Below, piece after piece: positions 26,438 through 34,578 of a stretch of DNA of 64,000 bases. The position numbers and the translations under genes are program-made. The first letter of the stretch is position 1, and each line of letters starts with the position of its first letter. Under the pieces are notes generated by a model that saw nothing but the letters and a program-made list of their open reading frames with translations, made no database searches and was not told the DNA's origin. The DNA comes from Paenibacillus montanisoli (lineage in GTDB: Bacteria > Bacillota > Bacilli > Paenibacillales > Paenibacillaceae): contig NZ_QLUW01000001.1 of the NCBI RefSeq assembly GCF_003268025.1, forward strand, positions 682,001 to 746,000, in the 5' to 3' direction.

Positions 26438-27950
26438 TCGGACTATCACTAGCTTGATGTGGATGTTCACCGGTACGGGTGCGCAAACCTTAATGACTGT
26501 TCTTGTCACGGCCATATTAGCCCGGCTGTTAACACCGGAGCAGTTCGGTCTCGTCTCCGCAGCATTGCTTGTCATCAGCTTCACTACGATTTTCTCACAG
26601 TCCGGTATTGGTCCGGCCTTGATTCAAAAAGGGGATTTGACTTCGTTACATGCACGAACCGCATATACCTTTTCGATCATTATGGGGGGGATTATAAGCG
26701 CTTTGATCTGGTTCCTTTCGCCTGTCATCGCGAACATGCTGAACATAGACGGAGTCACCCCGATCTTGCGAGTGCTAAGTATCTCGTTTTGTTATCAAGG
26801 ATTTTCAATTGTGGCCGAAGCTTTTATGCAGAAGGAATTAAGATTCCGTGAAATTGCATTGATTCGATTGTTTTCCTACATAATCGGATACGGTGTGGTA
26901 GGAGTTACACTAGCCTACTTACATTTTGGAGCTTGGGCGCTTGTTACCGGTCATTTGCTGCAAACCTCCATTCAAGCTCTATTAAATATTATCCTGCAGC
27001 CCCATCCGAAACGTCCTAGCTTCCATACGAAATCGTTAAAGGAGCTCTTGTGGTTTGGCGGGGGGCATACGCTTGCGAGGATCGGAAATTATTTGGCGTT
27101 GTTTGGAGATAAGTTTGTTACGGCCAGGTGGCTTGGACCGGCGGCTCTGGGTTTATATGAACGGTCTTATCAATTTATGGTGATGCCTGCGGTTTTAATC
27201 GGTACGGTCCTGCAGCAGGTGCTATTTCCAGTATTATCGCAAATGGCCAACGATCATTCGAGGCTGCTCAGCACCTTTAAGAGAGGTACGTCCATTATCA
27301 GCTTGGTCACCATACCGATATCCGTTTTATCTGTTCTGCTGGCTCCGGAAATCGTTCATATTGTACTAGGTTCTAAATGGAGTGCCGCTACTTTTCCTTT
27401 TCAAATATTAGCGGTGGGCATTTATTTCAGAACGAGCTATAAAATAGCAGATTCATTTACTCGTTCGGTAGGAGCGGTATATAAAAGAGCCTGGGTACAG
27501 TGGGGCTATGCACTGTTAGTTGTGGTCGGATGCATTGGAGCGCAGGCATGGGGGATTACCGGCATTTCATTTGCCGTACTGTTCGCCTTAATTATCAATT
27601 ATGTACTAATGACCAATTTAAGCTTGCGGATTTTATCTTATGGCTGGAGACCGTACATGGCGATCCACCGGAGCGGGCTTGCTGCAGGAAGCGTCACGGC
27701 AGTTGTGGGTATAGTTACTTCAACTCTGTGCCGGATGACATTTCATCTGCCCTCGATCGTTACGCTGGTCATCACATTAATGTTGGTAGGTATTGTTTGT
27801 TTACTGATGATGAGACTTTTTCCGAATCTCTTTCTGGGAGAGGAAGGTAAATGGTTAATTGACAAGCTGAAAGAGAGGTTTGGCAAAAAAGGCATTTCTC
27901 TTAAAAAAGAAAGCAAGGTAATGGGGATTATGAGCAAAGCCGGTGAGTAA
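26424..27950 (+). CDS. Wzx-type polysaccharide flippase (MOP superfamily)
   Basis: 508 residues with about 14 hydrophobic helices. The N-terminus (TGTGAQTLMTVLVTAILARLL then TPEQFGLVSAALLVISF, quoted in part) and FGGGHTLARIGNYLALFGDKF are typical of the WzxC/RfbX branch. It would move the undecaprenyl-linked repeat unit to the outer face for the polymerase at 22995. The last 30 residues are Lys-rich and cytoplasmic. Confidence 0.88.
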   Translation: MRLVDRTITSLMWMFTGTGAQTLMTVLVTAILARLLTPEQFGLVSAALLVISFTTIFSQSGIGPALIQKGDLTSLHARTAYTFSIIMGGIISALIWFLSPVIANMLNIDGVTPILRVLSISFCYQGFSIVAEAFMQKELRFREIALIRLFSYIIGYGVVGVTLAYLHFGAWALVTGHLLQTSIQALLNIILQPHPKRPSFHTKSLKELLWFGGGHTLARIGNYLALFGDKFVTARWLGPAALGLYERSYQFMVMPAVLIGTVLQQVLFPVLSQMANDHSRLLSTFKRGTSIISLVTIPISVLSVLLAPEIVHIVLGSKWSAATFPFQILAVGIYFRTSYKIADSFTRSVGAVYKRAWVQWGYALLVVVGCIGAQAWGITGISFAVLFALIINYVLMTNLSLRILSYGWRPYMAIHRSGLAAGSVTAVVGIVTSTLCRMTFHLPSIVTLVITLMLVGIVCLLMMRLFPNLFLGEEGKWLIDKLKERFGKKGISLKKESKVMGIMSKAGE

Positions 27951-28006
27951 TGAGCATTGATTTTCTATGATTAGCATTCATTTCTATGATTAGAGGAGAG
28001 ATCTAG

Positions 28007-29221
28007 ATGAGAATTTCTTTTTCACCGCCGGATATTACACAAAAAGAAATAGATGAAGTTGTGGATACGTTAAAGTCAGGCTGGATTACTACAGGTCCAA
28101 AAACGAAATTATTTGAAAAGCAGATTGCAGAGAGCTGCCGCACTTCAAAGGCGGTGGCGATGAACTCTGCAACGGCCGCTATGGAGATGACACTTCGACT
28201 ATTAGGTATTGGTGAAGGGGACGAGGTCATTACTTCTGCGTATACTTATTCAGCTTCTGCAAGTGTAATTCATCATGTCGGGGCGAAAATTATATTAGTA
28301 GATACAGAGAAAGACTCGTTCCATTTAGATTATCAGGCTGTAGTGAATGCAATTACGAACAAAACCAAAGCAATTATTCCCGTAGATATTGCCGGGGTCA
28401 TGTGTAACTACGATAAAATATTCGAGGCTGTCGATTATAAAAAAGATTTGTTCAGGCCATCTAGTGAATTGCAGGAAATGATCGGACGTATTGCCGTCAT
28501 AGCGGACGCTGCCCATTCTTTTGGTGCCAGCTTCAAAGGAAAAATGAGCGGAGAGGCAGCCGATTTCACATGTTTTTCTTTTCATGCGGTGAAAAACTTG
28601 ACCACCGCCGAAGGCGGCGCCGTTACTTGGAGAGATATTCTAGGGGTAAATAATGATGAGATCTATACGAAGTTTATGCTCCTGACACTCCATGGCCAAT
28701 CCAAGGATGCACTTGCGAAAACAAAGTTGGGCGCCTGGGAATATGATATTTTATCGCCGGCTTACAAGTGCAATATGACGGATATTATGGCTTCTTTGGG
28801 ACTTGTGCAGCTTCAAAGATATCCTGAGATTCTTGAAAGAAGAAAACAAATCATAGAGATGTATAATCACGCGATGAATAGCGTCGGTATGGATGTACTG
28901 GCTCATTACACGGATGAATATGCTTCGAGCGGTCATTTATATCTAGTGCGGCTTCCCGGCAAGGATGAATCCTTCCGAAATAGAGTCATTGAACTGATGG
29001 CGGGAAAGGGTATCGCTACGAATGTGCATTACAAACCATTGCCTATGCATACAGCGTATAAAAATTTAGGGTTTAAGATCAGTGATTATCCGAATGCGTT
29101 TGATATGTACAAAAACGAGGTTACTTTGCCACTGCATTCGCTTCTGACAAATGAAGAAGTGGAGTATGTGGTAAAGGGTTTAAAGGAGAGTATTAAAGAG
29201 GTGGATGCGATTTATGTCTGA
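28007..29221 (+). CDS. DegT/DnrJ/EryC1-family sugar aminotransferase
   Basis: 404 residues behind GAGGAGAG. The PLP-enzyme features are ISFSPPDITQKEIDEVVDTL, SGWITTGPKTK, NSATAAMEMTLRLLG, IADAAHSFGA and FSFHAVKNLTTAEGG, with Lys196 as the Schiff-base residue. It would transaminate a 4-keto sugar, probably the product of the dehydratase at 6930, giving an amino-deoxy sugar. An acetyltransferase (PglD type), usual in such pathways, is not present. A direct repeat TTCTATGATTAG sits in the gap just before it. Confidence 0.88.
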   Translation: MRISFSPPDITQKEIDEVVDTLKSGWITTGPKTKLFEKQIAESCRTSKAVAMNSATAAMEMTLRLLGIGEGDEVITSAYTYSASASVIHHVGAKIILVDTEKDSFHLDYQAVVNAITNKTKAIIPVDIAGVMCNYDKIFEAVDYKKDLFRPSSELQEMIGRIAVIADAAHSFGASFKGKMSGEAADFTCFSFHAVKNLTTAEGGAVTWRDILGVNNDEIYTKFMLLTLHGQSKDALAKTKLGAWEYDILSPAYKCNMTDIMASLGLVQLQRYPEILERRKQIIEMYNHAMNSVGMDVLAHYTDEYASSGHLYLVRLPGKDESFRNRVIELMAGKGIATNVHYKPLPMHTAYKNLGFKISDYPNAFDMYKNEVTLPLHSLLTNEEVEYVVKGLKESIKEVDAIYV

Positions 29222-29891
29222 ATTAACCAGTATTAGAATCGATAACCCGAAGTTACTGGCGGATATGGATCACTTATTAGAAAAGAAGAAGACACAATTA
29301 TTTATTAAGAGAGTGTTTGATTTCATCGTTTCGATTATTGGCTTGATTATTTTGCTGCCGTTCTTCTTGATAATCTCGCTTATAATCAAGCTGGACTCAA
29401 AGGGGCCTGTTTTCTTCAAACAAATTCGCGTCGGTAAAGACGGTAAAGAATTCAAAATATTAAAGTTCAGAACGATGGTTCAAGACGCCGAAAAAAAAGG
29501 AATGCAGATTACGGTAGGAAAAGACATAAGAATAACAAAGTCAGGTCATGTTCTGCGAAAAACGAAAATAGACGAGCTGCCTCAATTGATTAACGTTTTA
29601 ATCGGTGATATGAGCTTTGTTGGTCCGAGACCAGAAGTACCGAAGTACGTTAAATTATATGATGTAAATCAAAGAAATATATTGAAAGTCAGGCCTGGGA
29701 TTACGGATTACGCTTCTATAGAGTATAAAAATGAGAGTGATATTTTAGCTCTAAGTGATGATCCTGAGACTGCTTATATCAAAACCATCATGGTAGAAAA
29801 ACTTAGTTTGAATTTGAAATACCTGAGTAACATGTCCCTTTTTACCGATGCAAAGCTTATCTTTCTAACGATCTTTAAAATTATCCGCTAA
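29205..29891 (+). CDS. Initiating sugar-phosphate transferase (bacterial sugar transferase family)
   Basis: 228 residues from ATG 29205; ATG 29214 is the other possible start. KRVFDFIVSIIGLIILLPFF is the single re-entrant membrane helix, and FFKQIRVGKDGKEFKILKFR with TKIDELPQLINVL and MSFVGPRPEVP are the catalytic signatures of PglC/WcaJ-type enzymes. It is a short form without the extra N-terminal helices. It transfers the first sugar phosphate to undecaprenyl phosphate, probably the product of the aminotransferase, whose gene it overlaps. Confidence 0.9.
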   Translation: MRFMSELTSIRIDNPKLLADMDHLLEKKKTQLFIKRVFDFIVSIIGLIILLPFFLIISLIIKLDSKGPVFFKQIRVGKDGKEFKILKFRTMVQDAEKKGMQITVGKDIRITKSGHVLRKTKIDELPQLINVLIGDMSFVGPRPEVPKYVKLYDVNQRNILKVRPGITDYASIEYKNESDILALSDDPETAYIKTIMVEKLSLNLKYLSNMSLFTDAKLIFLTIFKIIR

Positions 29892-29934
29892 GGGCAAAGA
29901 AGCCCGGCATCCGAATGGATACTTCACAAATGAG

Positions 29935-30471
29935 GTGAAAGAGATTAAATTCTCACGAACTATTGTTTATTTCCTTCCTTTCTTTCTCTGGGTCGCACTC
30001 ATATTTCACCTCTCCTCACAACCGTATCAGAAGCAAACGATTCTACCGTTTCTTCGTCAGCATTTCAACGAGAATGCGGTGAGCAAAGCGTTGCCGGATA
30101 TAACAATTCATTATCACACTTCCGTCATTCCGGCGAAGCAAAAACCCTTTCAGTTCATTGAGTTTATTTTCCGGAAATGCGCTCATCTCTTTGTATATGG
30201 CATGTTTGCCGTCACGGTATACATTGCTTTGGTTCCGTTTCGATTAAGACTATTTTTCGGGTTTGCAGCTTCCTTAGCTACGGTGACTTGCATCGCTTTG
30301 TTAGATGAGTGGAATCAGAAGTCTATACAACGAACAAGTACGATAGAAGATGTTGCCGTTGATGTCACTGGAGGAGCGATATGTTTGATTATTGGTATCG
30401 CAATATATCGGTGCTTTATTCTGCTCAATCATTTGAGAAATAGACAGAGCACAGACATTACAAAGCAATAA
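29935..30471 (+). CDS. VanZ-like membrane protein
   Basis: About 178 residues. FIFRKCAHLFVYGMFAVTVY and LLDEWNQKSIQRTSTIEDVAVD are the two VanZ signatures; four hydrophobic helices are visible. VanZ-like proteins are frequent beside surface polymer genes; their biochemistry is not clear. The start is unusual: GTG 29935 lies inside the ribosome-binding sequence GAGGTGA, while an ATT codon at 29944 is ideally spaced from it. I give the GTG start, but ATT may be used. Confidence 0.8.
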   Translation: MKEIKFSRTIVYFLPFFLWVALIFHLSSQPYQKQTILPFLRQHFNENAVSKALPDITIHYHTSVIPAKQKPFQFIEFIFRKCAHLFVYGMFAVTVYIALVPFRLRLFFGFAASLATVTCIALLDEWNQKSIQRTSTIEDVAVDVTGGAICLIIGIAIYRCFILLNHLRNRQSTDITKQ

Positions 30472-30501
30472 GCTACGAATTCATAAGGGGTGAAGGCTCA
30501 G

Positions 30502-30624
30502 GTGGTTACAAAGGACGAAAACTTTAGTAAAGGACTGTTCTATGGGATTATTTTAAGCATACTTTTGTGGGTCTCTATAATTGGTTGGATAGAGCTTGTA
30601 TACCGAATGGTTATCTACAAATGA
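30502..30624 (+). CDS. Small membrane protein (40 residues)
   Basis: Starts at GTG 30502 with AAGG five bases upstream and ends at TGA 30624. A charged N-terminus (TKDENFSKG) is followed by one hydrophobic helix (LFYGIILSILLWVSIIGWI) and a short basic tail. It follows the VanZ gene by 30 bases and is itself followed by a strong terminator, so it is the last gene of the operon. I do not recognise it. Small single-helix proteins often modulate a larger membrane partner; that is only a guess. Confidence 0.6.
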   Translation: MVTKDENFSKGLFYGIILSILLWVSIIGWIELVYRMVIYK

Positions 30625-30668
30625 GGTTATTTCTGGAAAAGAAGATTTAAACAGATAAATTTGGGCAT

Positions 30669-30719
30669 GAAAAAAACCGCTAAGCCAGAGACTTGCTCTG
30701 GATTGGCGGCTTTTTTTTT
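30669..30719. terminator. Strong terminator at the end of the flippase-to-small-protein operon
   Basis: CCGCTAAGCCAGAG at 30677-30690 pairs (one wobble, one mismatch) with CTCTGGATTGGCGG at 30696-30709. A nine-T run follows and an A run precedes it, so it could work on both strands. Confidence 0.85.
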
Positions 30720-30879
30720 CTGGAAAATGATATTTATTGTAGCGATTATATTAATCACCATTCGGAATAATCCTAGTAGGTCATTGATGGTAGTTATTGA
30801 ATCACTTACGAAAACTTTTCAGCAGCATCATTCTTCTCGACTAAAGCAAACTTTGTTTTTCATAAAGTACTACTTAAGC

Positions 30880-30894
30880 AATACAAAACGTATC
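30880..30894. promoter_or_regulatory. Operator copy J
   Basis: AATACAAAACGTATC matches the shared palindrome with one mismatch in the left arm. It lies 37 bases before the FN3-protein start and is the last copy in the island. Confidence 0.6.
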
Positions 30895-30931
30895 ATGACA
30901 GTAAAACAAGCCTCTAGGAGGGGATTATTCA

Positions 30932-31516
30932 ATGAAGAAATGCTTCCTTGTATTTATGCTTATTATGGCAATTGGGATGTTGCAGACATTAAGCGTATCA
31001 GCGGCAGTCAGCGACATCATTCGGCCGACGCATCCGGTCATGAAACAAATCACAAATATCACTTCAACCAGCATGATACTAAGCTGGACGGCAGCATCTG
31101 ATAATGTTGGGGTGGTTGCATATGATCTTTACAAAAGCAGTAACGGTGCAACTTACACTGACTCGGTCACTGGAGCAAAGCGGCCAGTGCCGCCGACGTT
31201 AATTGCATCACTTCCTTCTAATGTGCTCACCTATACGCTTACCGGTTTACAGCCTGACACATGGTATAACGCCTATTATGTAAAAGCGAGAGATGCAGCC
31301 GGTAATGTCGATGATTTCTATTCCTCCGTAGGGGCCAAAACGAGTAGCATGGCAGCCACCTTGATGGCCAAGTTAGAGGTGCAGTTCATCAGCGCAGACG
31401 AATTGAATGCGGAGGATGAATTTACTGAATTCGTATATTATGTTCAGTTTATCGATGGGCAGTGGGTAACGATCGATCAGTCAGCTTTCGATAAAGCAGC
31501 AAAGAAGAAAAAATAA
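30932..31516 (+). CDS. Secreted fibronectin type III domain protein
   Basis: 194 residues behind AGGAGGGG. A signal peptide (MKKCFLVFMLIMAIGMLQTL to SVSAA) is followed by one FN3 domain, residues about 35-130: ITSTSMILSWTAASDNVGVV, YDLYKSSNG, YTLTGLQPDTWYNAYYVKARD and AAGNVDD. The last 60 residues are acidic and then end in KAAKKKK. It has no anchor and is probably an extracellular matrix or polymer-binding protein. Operator J suggests it is expressed with the polysaccharide genes. Confidence 0.78.
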   Translation: MKKCFLVFMLIMAIGMLQTLSVSAAVSDIIRPTHPVMKQITNITSTSMILSWTAASDNVGVVAYDLYKSSNGATYTDSVTGAKRPVPPTLIASLPSNVLTYTLTGLQPDTWYNAYYVKARDAAGNVDDFYSSVGAKTSSMAATLMAKLEVQFISADELNAEDEFTEFVYYVQFIDGQWVTIDQSAFDKAAKKKK

Positions 31517-31609
31517 TCACGACTATAAAAAAGTTCATCATGGGCGATAGACTAAATGAGAAGAAATCAGGCTGAACCGCATAAGAGATTTGAAGCTGAG
31601 ACATATTGA

Positions 31610-31644
31610 GGCGTTAAGAGACTGAGCGACAGCCTCTTAACGCC
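31610..31644. terminator. Inverted repeat at the end of the ABC importer operon
   Basis: GGCGTTAAGAG at 31610-31620 pairs perfectly with CTCTTAACGCC at 31634-31644. It includes the stop codon of the minus-strand permease gene. No strong T run is present on either side. Confidence 0.6.
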
Positions 31645-32473
31645 GGTTTCTTACGATGCGGTGCTCGATGGCGGCGACAATCTGATACATCAATGTGGCA
31701 AAGGCGGCGATAATAAACAGGCTGCTGAGAACGAGCGTGAAATTGAACACTTGAAAGCCATATATGATTAAGTAGCCCAGCCCTTCCTTGGCGACGAGAA
31801 ATTCGCCGACGATAACGCCGACCCAGGCCAGCCCGACATTCACTTTCAGCGTCGACACGATGGCAGGGAAGGAAGCGGGCAGAATCACTTTCGCGAACGA
31901 CTGAGTCTTGGTCGCTCCGAACACCTTGACCACCTTCACATAGTTGGCATCCACTTCGCAGAAGGCATTGTAGATGACCAGCGTCGTTATGATCACGGTG
32001 ATCGATAATATCGTAGCGATAATGGACAGGACGCCGGAGCCGAGCGCAACGATAAACAGCGGGCCTAGCGCGACCTTGGGCAACGAATTAAGAACGACTA
32101 AATAGGGATCGAGAACCCGCGCCAGAAAAGGACTCCACCAAATCACGGTCGCGATCAAGAGTCCGCTTAGCGTGCCGAGAGCGAAACCGGCCGCCGTTTC
32201 CGCGACCGTCACGCCGATATGAGGCAGCAGCGAGCCGTCCATCCATTTATCGGCTAACAGCCGGATGATTTTGCTTGGATAGCTGAAAAGAAAGACGTCG
32301 ATCCACTTGGCTCTGCCCGCGTATTCCCATAAGCCGAGCAAGAAAACGAGCAGAAGCGCCTGCGTCAGGTGAACAATTAGCTTTTCTTTGTTTCGCGCAC
32401 GCTTGAACGCGGCGTAGATGAGCTGCGGATCGGCATGTTGACTCTCCTCGCCGCCGTTAGATTTCCTCTCCAT
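31637..32473 (-). CDS. ABC importer permease (SsuC/TauC/ThiX type)
   Basis: 278 residues behind AAGGAGATGA. Six hydrophobic helices are visible, with the BPD_transp_1 'EAA' loop at VFGATKTQSFAKVILPASFPAIVSTLKV and the start FSYPSKIIRLLADKW common in nitrate/sulfonate/taurine permeases. It is the last gene of a three-gene minus-strand operon (binding protein, ATPase, permease). Substrate is not decidable from sequence; candidates are sulfonates, nitrate or a thiamine/riboflavin precursor. Confidence 0.87.
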   Translation of the reverse strand: MERKSNGGEESQHADPQLIYAAFKRARNKEKLIVHLTQALLLVFLLGLWEYAGRAKWIDVFLFSYPSKIIRLLADKWMDGSLLPHIGVTVAETAAGFALGTLSGLLIATVIWWSPFLARVLDPYLVVLNSLPKVALGPLFIVALGSGVLSIIATILSITVIITTLVIYNAFCEVDANYVKVVKVFGATKTQSFAKVILPASFPAIVSTLKVNVGLAWVGVIVGEFLVAKEGLGYLIIYGFQVFNFTLVLSSLFIIAAFATLMYQIVAAIEHRIVRNRR

Positions 32474-32482
32474 GCTCCAGTC

Positions 32483-33259
32483 TCATCTCCTTTTCTCCAT
32501 GGATGTGAATTCTTTGCGCACAAGCCTGAACCATTCCTGAAACCCGTCCTGCTCACGCGCGTCTATCGGCAGCGCCTCCGCCAAGTAGGGAGGGATGATG
32601 ATTTCGCTGCCGATCCGTCCAGGATTCGGCTGCAGCACGATGATCCGATCGCTCATGGCGATCGCTTCGGCGATGTCGTGCGTGACGAGCAGCGACGTTT
32701 TGGAGCGGTCTTTCAGCGTTTGGAAAATCAAGTTTTCCAGTTGCAGCTTCGTATGAAAATCAAGCGAAGAGAACGGCTCATCCAGAAACAGAATATCCGG
32801 CTCCGTCGCCAGCGTTCTTGCGAGCGCGGCCCGCTGCCGCATGCCGCCCGACAGCTCGCCAGGATATTTAAGCGCCGCATGGCCGAGTCCAAGCTCATCC
32901 AGCAGATGGAGCGCATACTCCTTCGTTTCCCGCGTCAGCTTGCCCATGACCTCTAGTCCGATCGTTACATTTTCACGTATGTTCCGCCAGGGAAACAGGA
33001 AGTCCTGCTGCAGCATGTAGCCGATCTTCGACGTCGGTCCTGTCACAGGCTGCCCTTGTATGCGCACCGTTCCGCCCGTTGGGCGGATCAAGCCGGCGAT
33101 GATGGAGAGCAGCGTTGTTTTACCGCAGCCGCTCGGCCCGACGAGGGAGACGAATTCTCCGTCCGCCACCGTTAGCGCGATCTGATCCAAGGCGAGCGAG
33201 GCGCCGTTCTCATTGACGTAAACATGCGTTATATTGCTGGCTTCCACGGCAGGGAGCAT
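32483..33259 (-). CDS. ABC importer ATPase (SsuB/TauB type)
   Basis: 258 residues behind GGAAGGAGTGA. Walker A GPSGCGKTT near 42-50, Q-loop MLQQDFLFPWRNI, signature LSGGMRQRAALART, Walker B ILFLDEPFSSLD and the switch His in LLVTHDIAEA are all intact. The FPWRNI motif after the Q-loop is typical of the nitrate/sulfonate/taurine branch. It is encoded 9 bases before the permease gene. Confidence 0.9.
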   Translation of the reverse strand: MLPAVEASNITHVYVNENGASLALDQIALTVADGEFVSLVGPSGCGKTTLLSIIAGLIRPTGGTVRIQGQPVTGPTSKIGYMLQQDFLFPWRNIRENVTIGLEVMGKLTRETKEYALHLLDELGLGHAALKYPGELSGGMRQRAALARTLATEPDILFLDEPFSSLDFHTKLQLENLIFQTLKDRSKTSLLVTHDIAEAIAMSDRIIVLQPNPGRIGSEIIIPPYLAEALPIDAREQDGFQEWFRLVRKEFTSMEKRR

Positions 33260-33288
33260 TCGCGTTCACTCCTTCCCTATGCCTGAAG

Positions 33289-33312
33289 AAGCCGCCCGAG
33301 GGCGGCTTTTTT
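33289..33312. terminator. Hairpin between binding-protein and ATPase genes
   Basis: GCCGCC and GGCGGC form a tight GC stem with loop CGAG. A six-T run follows on the plus strand; on the minus strand the tail is only TTCTT. In this position it can leave more transcript for the binding protein than for the rest. Confidence 0.6.
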
Positions 33313-33327
33313 CAAGGTCATTTCTCG

Positions 33328-34332
33328 TTATTTCACGTTCTTGATCGCTTCTTCCGCGAACGTATTGTTGACCAGCTTGCCGTAGTCAGCCGGAGCGTCC
33401 AGCTCGCCGGCCGATTTCATTACATCCTGCAGATTGTTCCATTCCGCCTCATCGATGATCGGATCGGTTGCGAAGGAGCCTTGGTCTTTGTACCGCTTGA
33501 CGACGCCGCGGATCAGTTCGATGTCCGTATCCGGGAAGAACGGCGCGACGGCATCGGCGATCTCGTTCACGCTATGCTCCTGCACCCACTTTTGTCCTTT
33601 GTGCACGGCGTTCGTAAACTTCTGCACCGCTTCGGGATTTTGATCGATGAAGCTTTGCTTCGTCATGAATACCGTATAAGGCAGATGGCCGCTTTCCGTC
33701 CCGAACGAGGCGACGACATAGCCTTTGCCTTGCTGTTCCAGCAACGTTGCGGACGGCTCGAACAGCTGCACGTATTCGCCAGTGCCCGAAGTGAACGCCG
33801 GCACGATATTGGCGAATTCCACGTTTTGGATCAGTTCCAAATCGTTGTGCGGATCGATGCCGTGCTTTTTCAGCGTGAACTCGCCCGCCATCTGCGGCAT
33901 GCCGCCTTTGCGCTGGCCAAGGAATTTGGAGCCCTTCAGCATGCTCCAATCGAAATTATCGATCTTGTTGCGGGACAGGAGGAACGTTCCGTCCGTCTGC
34001 GTCAATTGGGCGAAGTTGATGACCGGATCGTCCGAGCCTCGCAAAGTAACATAAATGGAGGTTTCCGAGCCGACCAGCGCCACATCGATGTTGTTGCTGA
34101 GCAGCGCCGTCATCGTTTTGTCCCCGCCCGGCGTCGTTGTCAGTTCCACGTCGAGACCTTCGTCTTCAAAAAAACCATTCGTAAGCGCGACATACTGCGG
34201 CGCATAGAAGATCGAGCGCGTTACCTCGCCGATCCGGATCTTCGTATCCGCCTCGTCCTTGCGGCCGCAGCCAGCCAGCAGCAGCGATAGACTGAGTGCA
34301 ATGACCGAGACCCAAACTAAGCTTTTTCTCAA
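33328..34332 (-). CDS. ABC importer substrate-binding lipoprotein (NMT1/THI5-like)
   Basis: The TTG at 34332 follows GGAGGGG and gives 334 residues. ALSLSLLLAGC is a lipobox, with Cys as lipidation site near residue 22. The mature part, VTRSIFYAPQYVALTNGFFE then DEGLDVEL, NIDVALVGSETSIY and SFIDQNPEAVQKFTNAV, matches the NMT1/SsuA/ThiY group. I looked for a TPP riboswitch upstream and saw none, so thiamine-type control is not supported. It is first in its operon. Confidence 0.87.
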   Translation of the reverse strand: MRKSLVWVSVIALSLSLLLAGCGRKDEADTKIRIGEVTRSIFYAPQYVALTNGFFEDEGLDVELTTTPGGDKTMTALLSNNIDVALVGSETSIYVTLRGSDDPVINFAQLTQTDGTFLLSRNKIDNFDWSMLKGSKFLGQRKGGMPQMAGEFTLKKHGIDPHNDLELIQNVEFANIVPAFTSGTGEYVQLFEPSATLLEQQGKGYVVASFGTESGHLPYTVFMTKQSFIDQNPEAVQKFTNAVHKGQKWVQEHSVNEIADAVAPFFPDTDIELIRGVVKRYKDQGSFATDPIIDEAEWNNLQDVMKSAGELDAPADYGKLVNNTFAEEAIKNVK

Positions 34333-34578
34333 AAATACCCCTCCAACGATTTCCTGCCTCGCGCACGATAGCCGTGCGGAGACGGAAAAAATTAAGTATG
34401 CTCTCATGCTATGCAGGCGCCCAAAAACGGTGCTTGGACTCTGGATTGATTAAATACCGTCTGGAAGGGATTTGGAAATAGAGAGAACTCCATACATCGG
34501 GCAGGGCAATAACCCAAACCTAGACAGGTGTCCCCCACATACATTAATTCAAATTTAGTGCGAGGGGTGTGGTGGAGA
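34333..34578. other. Divergent intergenic region
   Basis: Holds a short hairpin (CGCACG/CGTGCG near 34363-34379) in the leader of the binding-protein gene. I see no clear promoter pair or riboswitch. Confidence 0.35.

Larger units (their letters stand above)
30625..30931. other. Intergenic region with terminator and operator
   Basis: This gap holds the terminator at 30669-30719, A+T-rich DNA without a convincing gene, and operator J at 30880-30894 before the FN3 protein. No TTGACA-like box is obvious next to the operator. Confidence 0.55.

Noticed and set aside
33481..34290. A 269-codon plus-strand frame opposite the binding-protein gene
   Set aside because: Arg-rich shadow of a well-supported lipoprotein gene.
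34333..34530. A TPP riboswitch before the NMT1/THI5-like binding protein
   Set aside because: None of the conserved TPP-aptamer blocks (CTGAGA, ACCTGA-like) is found in the leader.
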